Assembly: GCA_039889245.1 (NCBI GenBank) | Contig: JAZGVH010000002.1 | Location: 1,178,001-1,242,000 of the forward strand | DNA: 64,000 nucleotides | Direction: 5' to 3' | Source: Dermatophilaceae bacterium Soc4.6 | GTDB taxonomy: Bacteria; Actinomycetota; Actinomycetes; Actinomycetales; Dermatophilaceae | Shown here: piece by piece, positions 11,382 through 20,532 of the stretch | Position numbering within the stretch: the stretch's first letter is position 1 | Layout of the letters: the number at the start of each line of letters is the position of its first letter | Program-made: the position numbers and the translations under genes | Notes under the pieces: generated by a model | Database searches by the model: none | Seen by the model: the letters and a program-made list of their open reading frames with translations, nothing else | What the model was told of the DNA's origin: nothing

Positions 11382-12704
11382 ATGCGGACTCCCCCCTCGC
11401 GCACCCTCGCCCGCCTGGCGCTCGGGGCTGCCGTGCTCGCCGTCGTGGGCGCGTGCGCCGCGCCGCCGGAGCAGGCGGCGGGGCCGACGGCCGTGGGCAC
11501 CCCGACGACCTCGGCGCCCGCGAGCACGACCGAGACCCCCACGACCGGAGCGAGCCCCACCACCTCGGCGGCCCCGAGCACGTCCCCCTCGTCGCCCTCG
11601 TCGCCCACGTCGCCCACGTCGCCCACGACGCCCACGACGCCCACGTCGACCGGCACCTGCGCCGCTCGGGTGCAGCAGCGGCTCACCGTCGCGCAGCGGG
11701 TCGGCCAGCTGCTCATGGTCGGCATCCAGCCGTCAGCGGCGCCGTCGGGGCTCGACACGGTGATCACCCGTGAGCACCTCGGTGGCGTGATCTACCTCGG
11801 TGGCTGGATCGGGGCGCAGACGGTCGACGCCACCTCGGCGCACCTGCAGGACGCGACGGGGCCGCAGGGCACCGGAGACGTGCGACTGCTCGTGGCCGCC
11901 GACCAGGAGGGCGGGCAGGTGCAGCAGCTCAAGGGAACGGGCTTCTCGACCCTGGCCTCGGCCCTGTCCACGGGCACCCGGTCGACGGGCGAGATCACGG
12001 CCGTGGGCGCCCTGGCCGGGCGCGAGATGCTGGCGGCCGGGGTCAACGTCGACCTCGCCCCCGTCTCCGACACGGTGCCCGCGTCGCTCGGCCGCGGCAA
12101 CGGGCCGATCGGGCGCTACGACCGGCAGTTCGGCTCGGACCCCGCCGTCGTCGCTCGCGCGGTCGCCGCCTTCACGAGCGGGCTGCGCTCCAGCGGGGTC
12201 GTCGCCACGGTCAAGCACTTCCCCGGCATCGGCCGGATCGTCGCCAACACCGACACCTCGAGCACCGGCATCACCGACGAGACGACGACCGTGACCGACG
12301 CCTACCTCCAGCCGTTCGTCAGCGGCATGCGAGCGGGCGCGGGGATGGTCATGGTCTCGAGCGCACGCTATCCCCGCATCGACGCGCAGTCGCAGGCCGT
12401 CTTCTCGCGTCCGATCATCACCGACCTGCTGCGCGGACGGCTCGGCTGGAAGGGCGTCGTGATCACCGACGACGTCGGCGCCGCCCGCGCGGTGTCAGCG
12501 GTGCCGGTCGGCGAGCGGGCCACGCGCTTCGTCGACGCCGGCGGCGACATCGTGCTCACCGCCTCCGGCGCGACCGCCCCCGTGATGGCGTCGGCCCTCA
12601 CGACCCGGTATGCCGCCGACCGCGCCTTCGCCGCCAAGGTGGAGGCCGCAGTGGGCCGGGTGCTCGCGCTCAAGCAGGGCCTGGGGCTGCTCCCCTGCGG
12701 CTGA
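11382..12704 (+). CDS. Glycoside hydrolase family 3 N-terminal domain lipoprotein
   Basis: 440 residues. Signal peptide with lipobox LAVVGAC predicts a lipid-anchored extracellular protein. Residues about 30-90 are a Thr/Ser/Pro linker. From about 95 the GH3 barrel follows: LLVAADQEGGQVQQL, the KHFPGIGR motif near residue 280, and VVITDDVGAARAV, whose Asp is in the position of the NagZ-type nucleophile. The likely role is a beta-N-acetylhexosaminidase acting on peptidoglycan or other GlcNAc glycans, by family. The usual His of the NagZ KHFPGHGD motif is replaced (KHFPGIGR), so activity may differ. Leaderless promoter at 11347-11375. Confidence 0.88.
   Translation: MRTPPSRTLARLALGAAVLAVVGACAAPPEQAAGPTAVGTPTTSAPASTTETPTTGASPTTSAAPSTSPSSPSSPTSPTSPTTPTTPTSTGTCAARVQQRLTVAQRVGQLLMVGIQPSAAPSGLDTVITREHLGGVIYLGGWIGAQTVDATSAHLQDATGPQGTGDVRLLVAADQEGGQVQQLKGTGFSTLASALSTGTRSTGEITAVGALAGREMLAAGVNVDLAPVSDTVPASLGRGNGPIGRYDRQFGSDPAVVARAVAAFTSGLRSSGVVATVKHFPGIGRIVANTDTSSTGITDETTTVTDAYLQPFVSGMRAGAGMVMVSSARYPRIDAQSQAVFSRPIITDLLRGRLGWKGVVITDDVGAARAVSAVPVGERATRFVDAGGDIVLTASGATAPVMASALTTRYAADRAFAAKVEAAVGRVLALKQGLGLLPCG
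11602..11646 (+). repeat. 9-bp tandem repeat in the GH3 linker
   Basis: Five consecutive copies of CGCCCACGT or CGCCCACGA. They encode the SPT/TPT linker and could vary in copy number between strains. Confidence 0.85.
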
Positions 12705-12712
12705 GCGACGTC

Positions 12713-12734
12713 TCACCCCGACCAGGTGGGGTGA
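12713..12734. terminator. Hairpin between convergent GH3 gene and tsaD
   Basis: TCACCCC (12713-12719) and GGGGTGA (12728-12734) form a 7-bp stem nine bases after the GH3 stop. No U-tract. Confidence 0.45.
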
Positions 12735-12814
12735 ACGGTCGCCGCCCGGAGCGACGTCCTACCCCGCTGCCGACTGCCGAGGCGCCGCACCCGCTACGCC
12801 TGCACCTGCACCTG

Positions 12815-13873
12815 CTATGCCTGCACCTGCTGCACCGGCATCGAGCTGTCGGTCGGGAGCCCGAGCAGGGACGGTGCCCGCCCGCGGGCGACCATCTGGG
12901 CGCCGAGCGCCGCCACCATCGCCCCGTTGTCGGTGCACAGTCCCGGTCGGGGCACCCGGAGGCGGACGCCGGCCGCGTCGCAGCGTTCCTGGGCCAGCGC
13001 ACGGAGCCGGGAGTTGGCCGCGACCCCCCCGCCGATGATCAGGTCGTCGACGCCCTGCTCGGCACAGGCCCGCAGCGCCTTGCGGGTGAGCACGTCGACC
13101 ACCGCCTCCTGGAACGACGCGGCGACGTCCGCGACCGGCACCGGCTGGCCCGACTCCTCGCGCGCGCGCACCCAGCGCGACACCGCGGTCTTCAGTCCCG
13201 AGAACGAGAAGTCGAACTCGTGCCGCACCAGGTCCTTGCCCGCGGTGAGCCCCCGCGGGAAGGTGATCGCCACCCGGTCACCCGCGCGCGCGGCGCGGTC
13301 GATGTGAGGTCCCCCCGGGAAGGGCAGACCGAGCACGCGAGCCACCTTGTCGAAGGCCTCGCCCGCCGCGTCGTCGATGGTCGCCCCGAGGGGGCGCACG
13401 TCGGCGGTCACGTCGGGCACGAGCAGCAGGCTCGAGTGGCCGCCGGACACGAGCAGGGCCATCGTCGGCTCGGCGAGCGGGCCGTGCTCGACGACGTCGA
13501 CGGCGACGTGCGCGGCGAGGTGGTTGACGCCGTAGAGCGGCTTGCCCAGCGCGACGGCCAGCGCCTTCGCGGCAGCGACCCCCACCAGGAGCGCGCCCGC
13601 CAGCCCGGGCCCGGCGGTCACGGCGATCGCGTCGACGTCGGCGAGGCGCACCCCCGCGTCGCGGCAGGCCCGCTCGATCGTGGGCACCATCGCCTCGAGG
13701 TGCGCCCGGCTCGCGACCTCGGGGACCACGCCGCCGAAGCGTGCGTGCTCCTCCACGCTGCTGGCGATGGCGTCGACGAGCAGGGTCTGCCCGCGCACGA
13801 TCCCCACGCCGGTCTCGTCGCACGAGGTCTCGATGCCGAGCACGAGCGGCCCGTCGGGCGATGGGCTGGTCAC
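12815..13873 (-). CDS. tsaD: tRNA N6-adenosine threonylcarbamoyltransferase TsaD
   Basis: 352 residues. Transfers threonylcarbamoyl to A37 of ANN-decoding tRNAs with TsaB and TsaE. Begins with [15 protein letters not shown]; metal-binding His pair in [25 protein letters not shown]-terminal [13 protein letters not shown] and [17 protein letters not shown] start at 13873 overlaps the rimI stop by four bases. The end reads [10 protein letters not shown], and the same CAGGTGCAG unit continues past the TAG for another short repeat, so the tail length may be variable. Last gene of the alr-to-tsaD operon. Confidence 0.96.
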   Translation of the reverse strand: MTSPSPDGPLVLGIETSCDETGVGIVRGQTLLVDAIASSVEEHARFGGVVPEVASRAHLEAMVPTIERACRDAGVRLADVDAIAVTAGPGLAGALLVGVAAAKALAVALGKPLYGVNHLAAHVAVDVVEHGPLAEPTMALLVSGGHSSLLLVPDVTADVRPLGATIDDAAGEAFDKVARVLGLPFPGGPHIDRAARAGDRVAITFPRGLTAGKDLVRHEFDFSFSGLKTAVSRWVRAREESGQPVPVADVAASFQEAVVDVLTRKALRACAEQGVDDLIIGGGVAANSRLRALAQERCDAAGVRLRVPRPGLCTDNGAMVAALGAQMVARGRAPSLLGLPTDSSMPVQQVQA

Positions 13874-14355
13874 GGCGTCCTCCGGTCGAGCAGGGCCCGC
13901 ATGACGACGGCGTCCACGTCACCGGGCTGGTAGTAGCGATGCCGTATGGAGAGCCGGTCGAAGCCGTGCCGCTCGTAGAGCCGCAGCGCCGGCTCGTTGT
14001 CGGCCCGCACCTCGAGCATCACGGCCTGCGCCCCCGACTTCGCCGCCCGGTCGAGCAGGGTCGTGACGAGCAGGTCGCCGAGCCCGGTCCCCCGAGCCGG
14101 CGGGGCGACGGCGACGGTCATCACGTCGGCGACGTCACCGCCGAGGTCCAGCCCGGCATAGCCCACGACCGCGCCCTCGGCGGCGGTCGCGACGACGTAG
14201 ACGCGACGTGGGCGACCGGCGAGCTCGGCCCACCACGTCGCCGGTGGCCAGGCGTCGGCGGCGAAGAGCTCGGCGTCGAGGACGGTCAGCACGGGGATGT
14301 CGGTCCAGGACATCGGCCGCAGGCTCACGGCGGGCCGAGCGGTCACCATCGTCAT
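13870..14355 (-). CDS. rimI: Ribosomal-protein-alanine N-acetyltransferase RimI
   Basis: 161 residues, GNAT fold. Acetyl-CoA loop is [15 protein letters not shown] (the R/Q-x-x-G-x-G/A motif) near residue 85; C-terminal [39 protein letters not shown] is characteristic of RimI (N-terminal acetylation of S18 and possibly other proteins). Overlaps tsaB and tsaD by four bases on each side, so expression is translationally coupled to the t6A genes, as in many bacteria. Confidence 0.93.
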   Translation of the reverse strand: MTMVTARPAVSLRPMSWTDIPVLTVLDAELFAADAWPPATWWAELAGRPRRVYVVATAAEGAVVGYAGLDLGGDVADVMTVAVAPPARGTGLGDLLVTTLLDRAAKSGAQAVMLEVRADNEPALRLYERHGFDRLSIRHRYYQPGDVDAVVMRALLDRRTP

Positions 14356-15086
14356 GCCGACCCCGAGGGCCCCGGCGGCACGGCGGACACCAGCGGCACC
14401 GACGGCACCGACGGCACCGACGGCACCGACGGCACCGCGTCCGGGCGTCGCAGGTAGAGCGGCTCCTGCTCGTCGACGGCGTCGGCCGCGGCCAGCCGGG
14501 CGACGACCAGCTCAGCGAGGGCGGCCCCCGACACGTCGAGGAGCGCGGCGATGCCGCGGCCGAGGACATCGGGGTACAGCTGCGGTCCGCGACCCACGGT
14601 GGGCAGCCTCGCGACCTCGGGGGGCAGGTCGCTCGGGCGGCTCACAGCGGGGTCCGTGAGGCGGGAGAACCCACCCGCGCTCGACGGTGCGAACCCGTAC
14701 GTCGCCCAGTAGACCTCCTTGCGCCGGGCATCGGTGGCGACCAGCAGCTCACCGTCCCGGACCTCACCCCCGGCCACGGCGGCGTGAGCGAGGGCGTCGA
14801 GGCTGCTGAGGCCGTGCACCCGTGCGCCGACGGCGAGGGCGAAGGTGCGGGCCGTGACGACCCCCACCCTCAGGCCGGTGAAGGGGCCCGGACCGAGACC
14901 GACCGCGACGTCGGTGACGTCGGTCGATGCCGCGCCGACCTCCGCGAGGGCCCGCGCGATCCCCGGGGCCAGGTGCTCGGCGTGGCCGCGGGCGTCGAGG
15001 GTCGTGACCTCGGCGAGCACCGCCGACCCGTCGTGCAGGGCCACGGTGATCGCCGTGGTCGACGTGTCGAGGGCGAGCAGGAGCAC
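14352..15086 (-). CDS. tsaB: tRNA threonylcarbamoyladenosine biosynthesis protein TsaB
   Basis: 244 residues. Partner and scaffold of TsaD in t6A formation; ASKHA fold. Begins VLLLALDTSTTAITVALHDG; TDVAVGLGPGPFTGLRVGV is the family signature near residue 65. The GTG at 15086 is chosen because TAGCCT lies exactly 7 bases upstream (15094-15099), and the frame above it overlaps the preceding gene and lacks similarity. The C-terminus carries a VPS tandem repeat (DNA repeat 14392-14436) not expected in the family. An internal promoter here would let tsaB-rimI-tsaD be expressed apart from alr and tsaE. Confidence 0.93.
   Translation of the reverse strand: MLLLALDTSTTAITVALHDGSAVLAEVTTLDARGHAEHLAPGIARALAEVGAASTDVTDVAVGLGPGPFTGLRVGVVTARTFALAVGARVHGLSSLDALAHAAVAGGEVRDGELLVATDARRKEVYWATYGFAPSSAGGFSRLTDPAVSRPSDLPPEVARLPTVGRGPQLYPDVLGRGIAALLDVSGAALAELVVARLAAADAVDEQEPLYLRRPDAVPSVPSVPSVPSVPLVSAVPPGPSGSA
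14392..14436 (-). repeat. 9-bp tandem repeat at the tsaB 3' end
   Basis: Four exact GACGGCACC copies (14401-14436) preceded by a variant AGCGGCACC. In tsaB this encodes repeated Val-Pro-Ser. Confidence 0.9.
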
Positions 15087-15093
15087 GGGAGGA

Positions 15094-15099
15094 AGGCTA
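15094..15099 (-). promoter_or_regulatory. -10 box, leaderless start of tsaB
   Basis: TAGCCT on the minus strand, 7 bases before GTG 15086. The TAG is also the stop codon of the upstream hydrolase gene. Confidence 0.5.
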
Positions 15100-16293
15100 T
15101 CGCGCGCGCTGGGGCCGGCGTTCCACCCGCGCCTGCTCGATGCGCCGCCGCTTGCCGACATCGGTGACCACCTGGAGCGTGGGCAGTCGGTGAGTGGCGG
15201 TCGGTGGGGCCGGCGCCCGCACGGCCCGCTCCCCGAGGGCCACCAGCTGCTGGCTGAGCACCTCGGGGTGCTCGAGCATGATGATGTGCCCGGCCTGGCG
15301 CAGGACGACGTGCTGCGTCCCCGGCACGGCTGCGACGATGGCCTGGCTGTGCGACGGCGGGGTCAGGATGTCGTTCTCGCCGTTGAAGACCAGCACCTGC
15401 GCCCCGTCGTATGCGCCGAGCGCCGCGACCTTGTCGTAGTCGTCGAAGACGGGGGCGAAGGACGACATCACCCGCAGGTCGACGCCCAGCAGCATCCGGC
15501 CCGCCAGACGCACGATGCGGTGCGGCACGGGCGACGCGAAGCAGTAGCGCTCGACCACGAGGTCGGCGAGGTCGCGGTTGGCCCGCCGCAGGGTCTGGAG
15601 CAGCTGGGGCCGGTCGGCGAGCAGGGCCACCGCGCCCGGCGCGAGGCGCTCCATCAGGCTGCGTGCGACCCTGGCGGTCAGGTCTGCGCTCGCCAGGGCC
15701 CCGCCTGCCGAGGTGGCGACGAAGGCGGCAGCGACGACGCGCTCGCGCACCAGGCCGGGGTGGCTCTCGGCGAGGGCCAGCATGGTCATGCCACCCATCG
15801 AGTGCCCGCCGAGCAGCAGGGGTCCGTCGGGGACGACGTTGGCGATCACCCGCGCGAGGTCGTCGCCGACCTGCTCGAGGGTGCAGGACGCCGCGTCACC
15901 CTTCTCGGAGCGCCCGTGGCCACGCTGGTCCCACACGACGACGCGGTAGCCGGCCCGCGTGAGCGCCCGTCGCTGGAAGACCCAGCACTCGCTCGTGAGG
16001 CAGTAGCCGTGGGTGAGGACGACCGTGGGGCGAGGCTGGCTCACGCCGTTCACCTGCACGTGGGTGCTCGCGCCGTCCACCGGGTCGTCGATCTCGACGT
16101 GCAGTGGCACCCCGTCGCCGGTGACGACGGCCACCTCGCGGGTCGGCACCGCCACGAGGTCGGCTCCGGTCTCGAGCGCCTCGCCCCGGCGGCGGTTGAC
16201 CCGCTCGGCGACCACGCCCACCGCGGTCGAGGACACCGCGAGACCCACCCCCACCCCGAGCCCGACGAGCCCGCGCGGGCTCCACGGGGCCAT
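15097..16293 (-). CDS. Alpha/beta hydrolase (copy 1)
   Basis: 398 residues starting MAPWSPRGLVGLGVGVGLAVSSTAVG, a hydrophobic N-terminal segment that could be a membrane anchor. Hydrolase features: TVVLTHGYCLTSECW (oxyanion HG), VVWDQRGHGRSEKGD, nucleophile elbow GGHSMGGM with Ser near residue 190, acid region VFNGENDILTP, and His in RQAGHIIMLEHPE. Substrate unknown; lipase/esterase or peptidase-like. The ATG at 16293 overlaps the tsaE stop (TGATG). Closely similar along its length to the gene at 16930-18177, with tsaE between them, so this is a duplication. Confidence 0.9.
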   Translation of the reverse strand: MAPWSPRGLVGLGVGVGLAVSSTAVGVVAERVNRRRGEALETGADLVAVPTREVAVVTGDGVPLHVEIDDPVDGASTHVQVNGVSQPRPTVVLTHGYCLTSECWVFQRRALTRAGYRVVVWDQRGHGRSEKGDAASCTLEQVGDDLARVIANVVPDGPLLLGGHSMGGMTMLALAESHPGLVRERVVAAAFVATSAGGALASADLTARVARSLMERLAPGAVALLADRPQLLQTLRRANRDLADLVVERYCFASPVPHRIVRLAGRMLLGVDLRVMSSFAPVFDDYDKVAALGAYDGAQVLVFNGENDILTPPSHSQAIVAAVPGTQHVVLRQAGHIIMLEHPEVLSQQLVALGERAVRAPAPPTATHRLPTLQVVTDVGKRRRIEQARVERRPQRAR

Positions 16294-16937
16294 CACGAGC
16301 CTCGGGCGGGCGGCAGGACGACGGGGGCTTGGAGGGCGACCAGGGCCTGGAGGGCGACGAGGGCTTCGAGGGCAGCGCGGGCCGGCGGGCTCCCCCACCG
16401 GGGTCCGACCGCCATGAGGGTCGCCGTCCGCGGTGTCTCGTCGGTCTCGTCGGTCTCGTCGGTCTCGTCGGTCTCGTCGGTCTCGTCGGTCTCGTCGCTC
16501 GGTTCGGGCGGATCGGTCGGGTCCGCGGTGGTGCGCAGCACGAGCTCGAGGTAGTCGGGCGACAGCAGCGACGCGAGGCCGTGGCCCCACTCGACGACCG
16601 TCACCGACTCCTCGACGGACGCGTCCAGGTCGAGGTCGTCGAGCTCGAGCGCGCCGCCGAGTCGGTAGGCGTCGACGTGCACGAGCGCCGGCCCGTCGAC
16701 CAGCGACGGGTGCACCCGCGCGATGACGAAGGTCGGAGAGGTCACCGGGCCGCGCACTCCGAGCGCCTCGCCGAGGCCCTGGGTGAGCGTGGTCTTCCCC
16801 GCGCCGAGGTCACCGGTGAGCACCAGGAGGTCACCCGCACCCAGGGCGCCGCCGAGGGCTCGGCCCAGCTCGCGGGTGGCCTCGGCACTGGGCAGGTCGA
16901 GAGAGAGAACGACCGTGTTCCCTTGCGGCTCAACCAC
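16293..16937 (-). CDS. tsaE: tRNA threonylcarbamoyladenosine biosynthesis ATPase TsaE, with C-terminal repeat tail
   Basis: 214 residues. P-loop ATPase that drives turnover of the TsaB-TsaD complex. Walker A is TGDLGAGKTTLTQGLG near residue 40; TSPTFVIARVHP and LVHVDAYRL follow; VVEWGHGL matches the family VEWPE motif. The core ends near residue 145; beyond it is an Asp-Glu-Thr repeat (DNA repeat 16435-16497) and an Ala/Leu/Val-rich tail, making it longer than the usual 150 or so residues. GTG 16937 overlaps the upstream hydrolase by 8 bases; a longer frame to 17009 has no family similarity. Confidence 0.92.
   Translation of the reverse strand: MVEPQGNTVVLSLDLPSAEATRELGRALGGALGAGDLLVLTGDLGAGKTTLTQGLGEALGVRGPVTSPTFVIARVHPSLVDGPALVHVDAYRLGGALELDDLDLDASVEESVTVVEWGHGLASLLSPDYLELVLRTTADPTDPPEPSDETDETDETDETDETDETDETPRTATLMAVGPRWGSPPARAALEALVALQALVALQAPVVLPPARGS
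16435..16497 (-). repeat. 9-bp tandem repeat in tsaE
   Basis: Six perfect TCGGTCTCG units (16441-16494) with partial units at both ends, encoding (Asp-Glu-Thr)n. Perfect copies imply recent expansion or ongoing slippage. Confidence 0.95.
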
Positions 16938-18177
16938 TTTCGGCCTGCTGCGCCCGGGCCGTCTTCCGATCCGACGACCCACCGACCCGCCGGCTCCGGC
17001 GGTCACCACGGGCCTTGTCGATGCGGCGCCGCTTGTCGACGTTGGTCACGACCTGACGTGTGCGCGGCCTGTCGGTGGTGAGCAGACCGGCTGCCGCGGC
17101 CCGGACGGCCCTCTCCCCCAGCGTCACCAGCTGCTGGCTGAGCACGTCGGGGTGCTCAAGCATGATGACGTGACCGGCGTTGCGCAGCACCAGGTGCTCC
17201 GCGCCGGGGATCGCCTCGACGATCGCCTCGCTGTGGCTCGGCGGCGTCAGCACGTCGTTCTCGCCGTTGAAGACGAGCACCTCCGCGCCGCGGTAGGCGG
17301 CGAGCGAGGCCACTTTGTCGTAGGCGCTGAACGCGGGCGTGAAGGACGACATGACCCGCAGGTCGGTGCCGAGCAGCATCGTGGCCGCCAGCCGCACGAT
17401 GCTGCGGGGCACCGGCGACGCGAAGGAGTAGCGCTCGACGAGGAACTCCGACAGGTCGCGGTTGGCCCGCAGCAGGCCGTGCAGCAGCTGGGGCCGGTCG
17501 GCGAACAGGCCGGCCGTGCTCGGGCCGAGCCGCTCGAGCAGCACGCGACCCACCGAGGTCGCGAGGTCGCCGCCGGCCAGGGGCATCCCGCCCGGCGAGG
17601 TCGAGACGAAGGCTGCGGCCACCACGCGGTCGCGCACCAGGTCGGGCTGGTGCTGGGCGAGACCCAGCAAGGTCATCCCGCCCATCGAGTGCCCGGCCAG
17701 CAGCAGCGGGCCCTCGGGCACCGCCTGCGCGAGCACGTGCAGCAGGTCGTCGCCGAGCTGGTCGATCGTGTAGGACGCCGGATCGCCCTTCTCGCTGCGC
17801 CCGTGGCCGCGCTGGTCCCAGACGACCACGCGGTAGCCTGCCCGGGTCAGCGCCCGGCGCTGGAAGACCCAGCACGCACTGGTCAGGCAGTAGCCGTGGC
17901 TGAGGACCACGGTGGGAAGCGGGTGGGCGACACCGTCGACCTCACGGGTCGTCGCGCTCCCCGGGGCGGGGTCGTCGACCTCGACGTGGAGTGGCACTCC
18001 GTCCGACGCGAGCACCGCGAGCTCGGACGACGGCTCGGCGACCAGGCTCTCACCCGTCTCGAGGGCACGCCCTCGACGACGGTGGATCTGCTCGGCGACG
18101 ACGCCGACGGCGGTGGCCGAGACGGCCAGGCCGGCCCCGACCCCCCAGCCGACGAGACCTCGGGTGCTCGGGCTCAT
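16930..18177 (-). CDS. Alpha/beta hydrolase (copy 2)
   Basis: 415 residues, MSPSTRGLVGWGVGAGLAVSATAVG at the N-terminus (possible membrane anchor). Same motifs as copy 1: LSHGYCLTSACWVF, VVWDQRGHGRSEKGD, AGHSMGGMTLL with the nucleophilic Ser, VFNGENDVLTPP, RNAGHVIMLEHPD. Hydrolases of this type commonly sit between alr and tsaE in actinobacteria. Start ATG 18177 has AGGAG upstream and overlaps the alr stop by four bases (ATGA). The C-terminus is strongly basic (RRIDKARGDRRSRR), as is that of copy 1. Confidence 0.9.
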   Translation of the reverse strand: MSPSTRGLVGWGVGAGLAVSATAVGVVAEQIHRRRGRALETGESLVAEPSSELAVLASDGVPLHVEVDDPAPGSATTREVDGVAHPLPTVVLSHGYCLTSACWVFQRRALTRAGYRVVVWDQRGHGRSEKGDPASYTIDQLGDDLLHVLAQAVPEGPLLLAGHSMGGMTLLGLAQHQPDLVRDRVVAAAFVSTSPGGMPLAGGDLATSVGRVLLERLGPSTAGLFADRPQLLHGLLRANRDLSEFLVERYSFASPVPRSIVRLAATMLLGTDLRVMSSFTPAFSAYDKVASLAAYRGAEVLVFNGENDVLTPPSHSEAIVEAIPGAEHLVLRNAGHVIMLEHPDVLSQQLVTLGERAVRAAAAGLLTTDRPRTRQVVTNVDKRRRIDKARGDRRSRRVGGSSDRKTARAQQAESG

Positions 18178-19361
18178 GGCGCTGCTCCTGATGTGCTCGT
18201 GGCTCGCACTACTGACGCGACAAGGGGGTTCGTCACCAGGCGGGGCACTCGCGGCCCGACCCGAGTGACGATCTCATAGCTGATGGTGCCCGTGGCGTCG
18301 GCCCACTCCTGAGCCGTCGGCCCGGTGGGGTCGGCGCCGAAGAGCACGACCTCGTCACCGGCCCGGGCGTCGCTGTCGGGGCCGAGGTCGACGACGACCT
18401 GGTCCATGCAGACCCGCCCGGCGATCGTGTGGCGTCGGCCTGCGACCGACAGCGGGCCGACGTTGCTCGCGGCCCGCGGCAGCCCGTCGGCGTAGCCCAT
18501 CGGCACGATGCCCAGCACCGTCTCGGTGGCCGTCGTGTAGAGGTGGGAGTAGCTGACGCCCTGCCCGGCCGGCACGCGCTTGACCAGGGCGAGCCGGGCG
18601 GTCAGCGTCATCGCGGGCACCAGCCCGAGGTCGGTCGACGACGCGACGGTGGGCGCGGGGGTGAGCCCGTAGCAGGCGATCCCGGGGCGCACGAGGTCGT
18701 AGTGCAGGCTCGGGTCGAGCACGACGGCGGCCGAGTTGGCGATGTGCCGCACCTCGAGGCGGCACCCGGCACCCTCGGCCCGCCGCACGGCGTCGTCGAA
18801 GACCTCCTGCTGGAGGCGGGTGACCGGCGAGCCGGGCTCGTCGGCGCACGCGAGGTGCGACCACACCCCGACGACGGTGACTGCGCCTTCCGCCTCGAGC
18901 GCGCGGGCGCGGTGCACGAGGTCGGTGAAGGCGTCGCCGTAGGCGCCGCCCCGGGCCAGCCCGGTGTCGACCTTGAGGTGCACGCGGGCGGCCAGGCCGG
19001 TGCCGCGGGCCGCGGCCGCGATCTCGTCGAGGTCCCACCGAGCGGAGGCACTGAGGTCGATGTCGCGGGACAGCGCGGCGCCGAAGTCGGTGCCCGGCAC
19101 GTGCAGCCAGGTGAAGACCCGTCCGCCCGCACCCGCGTCGCGCAGCGCGACGGCCTCGGACTGCTGCGCCACGCCGAGCCAGGTCGCGCCGCCGGCCAGG
19201 GCCGACGTCGCTGCGGTGAGCAGCCCGTGCCCGTAGCCGTCGGCCTTCACCACCGCCATCACGTCGGCGCTCCCGCTGCGCGCCCGCAGGGCCGCGACGT
19301 TGTCCCGCAGGGCGGCGGCGTCGACGACGGCGGTCACCGGCGCGGTGGGAAGAGCACTCAC
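18174..19361 (-). CDS. alr: Alanine racemase
   Basis: 395 residues. PLP enzyme that makes D-alanine for peptidoglycan. PLP lysine in VVKADGYGHG near residue 39; catalytic Tyr in GQGVSYSHLY; substrate-binding GRVCMDQVVVDLG. First gene of a leftward operon leading to the t6A genes, with four-base overlap to the next hydrolase. The GTG start at 19361 has CAAAAT 6 bases upstream and no Shine-Dalgarno, so it may also be leaderless. Confidence 0.96.
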   Translation of the reverse strand: MSALPTAPVTAVVDAAALRDNVAALRARSGSADVMAVVKADGYGHGLLTAATSALAGGATWLGVAQQSEAVALRDAGAGGRVFTWLHVPGTDFGAALSRDIDLSASARWDLDEIAAAARGTGLAARVHLKVDTGLARGGAYGDAFTDLVHRARALEAEGAVTVVGVWSHLACADEPGSPVTRLQQEVFDDAVRRAEGAGCRLEVRHIANSAAVVLDPSLHYDLVRPGIACYGLTPAPTVASSTDLGLVPAMTLTARLALVKRVPAGQGVSYSHLYTTATETVLGIVPMGYADGLPRAASNVGPLSVAGRRHTIAGRVCMDQVVVDLGPDSDARAGDEVVLFGADPTGPTAQEWADATGTISYEIVTRVGPRVPRLVTNPLVASVVRATSTSGAAP

Positions 19362-19470
19362 AGCCCGATTTTGTCAGGTGACCCGGTGACCTCGTGCGCC
19401 GCCTCGCCCGATCGAGCCGCACGGGCCGACGGAAGCGTCCGTTCGGCGGCATCCGACCGGGCCCGAGGGC

Positions 19471-20532
19471 TCAGACCCCGGGCAGGAGGTGCACGGCATC
19501 CGGCACCGCGAGACTCACCGCCGCCCCCGCCGGTGGTGCCCCCACGGAGGCACCGCGCACCGTGACGACCTCACCGCCCTCCAACCTCACCAGCAGCACG
19601 TGGTCGTGACCGTGGAAGGTCGACGACACCACCACGGCGCGGCCGACCGGGTCGGCCTGCACGACCACACCCTCGGGCCGCACCACCGCGGTCCCGTATG
19701 CCGCGTCGTCGGCTCCCGCGGCCAGCAACAGCGACCCCAGGGTGCACTCGAGCCGGCCGCCGACGACGCGGCCGGTCACGAGGTTGGCTGCGCCGAGGGT
19801 GGTCGCGACCCGGGCACTGACCGGTCGCGCGTAGACCTCCTGCGGGGCGCCGTGCTGCGCCACCCGTCCGTCCTGGAGGACGGCGATGCGGTCGGCGAGC
19901 GTCATGGCCTCGGCAGGGTCGTGCGTGATGAGCAGGGCCGTCACTCCCCCGGCTCGCAGCGCCGCCGCCGTCGCCGCGCTCGTCTCGCGGCGCGAGTCGG
20001 TGTCGAGCGCCGAGAAGGGCTCGTCGAGCAGGATCACCGACGGGCCCGGAGCCAGCGCACGGGCCAGCGCGACCCGCTGCTGCTGGCCGCCCGACAGCTG
20101 GTGCGGCATCCGGTCGCGCAGTGAGGGGTCGAGCCCGACCAGCTCGAGCAGCTCGTCGACCCGGGCCGCGTGCCGGTGGGCGCGCGGCTGCAGGCCGGAG
20201 GCCGAGAGCCCGAAGGCGATGTTGCCGGCGACGTCGCGGTGGGGGAAGAGGGCCCCCTCCTGGGCGACGTAGCCGATGCGGCGGGCCCGGGGCGGCACCG
20301 GGCGGCCGGCACCGGAGACCGTCGTGCCGGCGAGATCCACGGTGCCGGAGTCGGGGACGAGGAAGCCGGCGATCGCACGCAGCAAGGTCGTCTTGCCGCA
20401 CCCCGAAGGGCCGAGCACCGCTGTCACGTCACCGGTTTCGACGCAGAGGTCGAGTCCCCGCAGCACCGGCTCACCGCCTGGGTAGCGGTGGGTCAGGCCA
20501 CGCACCTCGATGGCGGGGGTCGGGGAGCTCAC
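19471..20532 (-). CDS. fbpC: ABC transporter ATP-binding protein, ferric iron importer
   Basis: 353 residues. Walker [18 protein letters not shown]-loop [13 protein letters not shown], signature [15 protein letters not shown], Walker [14 protein letters not shown]-loop [11 protein letters not shown]. The C-terminal 120 residues form a TOBE-like regulatory region (AANLVTGRV to [12 protein letters not shown]) as in FbpC. GTG 20532 overlaps the permease stop by four bases (GTGA); longer frames upstream are antisense noise inside fbpB. Energises iron uptake with the permease and binding protein upstream. Confidence 0.93.
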   Translation of the reverse strand: MSSPTPAIEVRGLTHRYPGGEPVLRGLDLCVETGDVTAVLGPSGCGKTTLLRAIAGFLVPDSGTVDLAGTTVSGAGRPVPPRARRIGYVAQEGALFPHRDVAGNIAFGLSASGLQPRAHRHAARVDELLELVGLDPSLRDRMPHQLSGGQQQRVALARALAPGPSVILLDEPFSALDTDSRRETSAATAAALRAGGVTALLITHDPAEAMTLADRIAVLQDGRVAQHGAPQEVYARPVSARVATTLGAANLVTGRVVGGRLECTLGSLLLAAGADDAAYGTAVVRPEGVVVQADPVGRAVVVSSTFHGHDHVLLVRLEGGEVVTVRGASVGAPPAGAAVSLAVPDAVHLLPGV

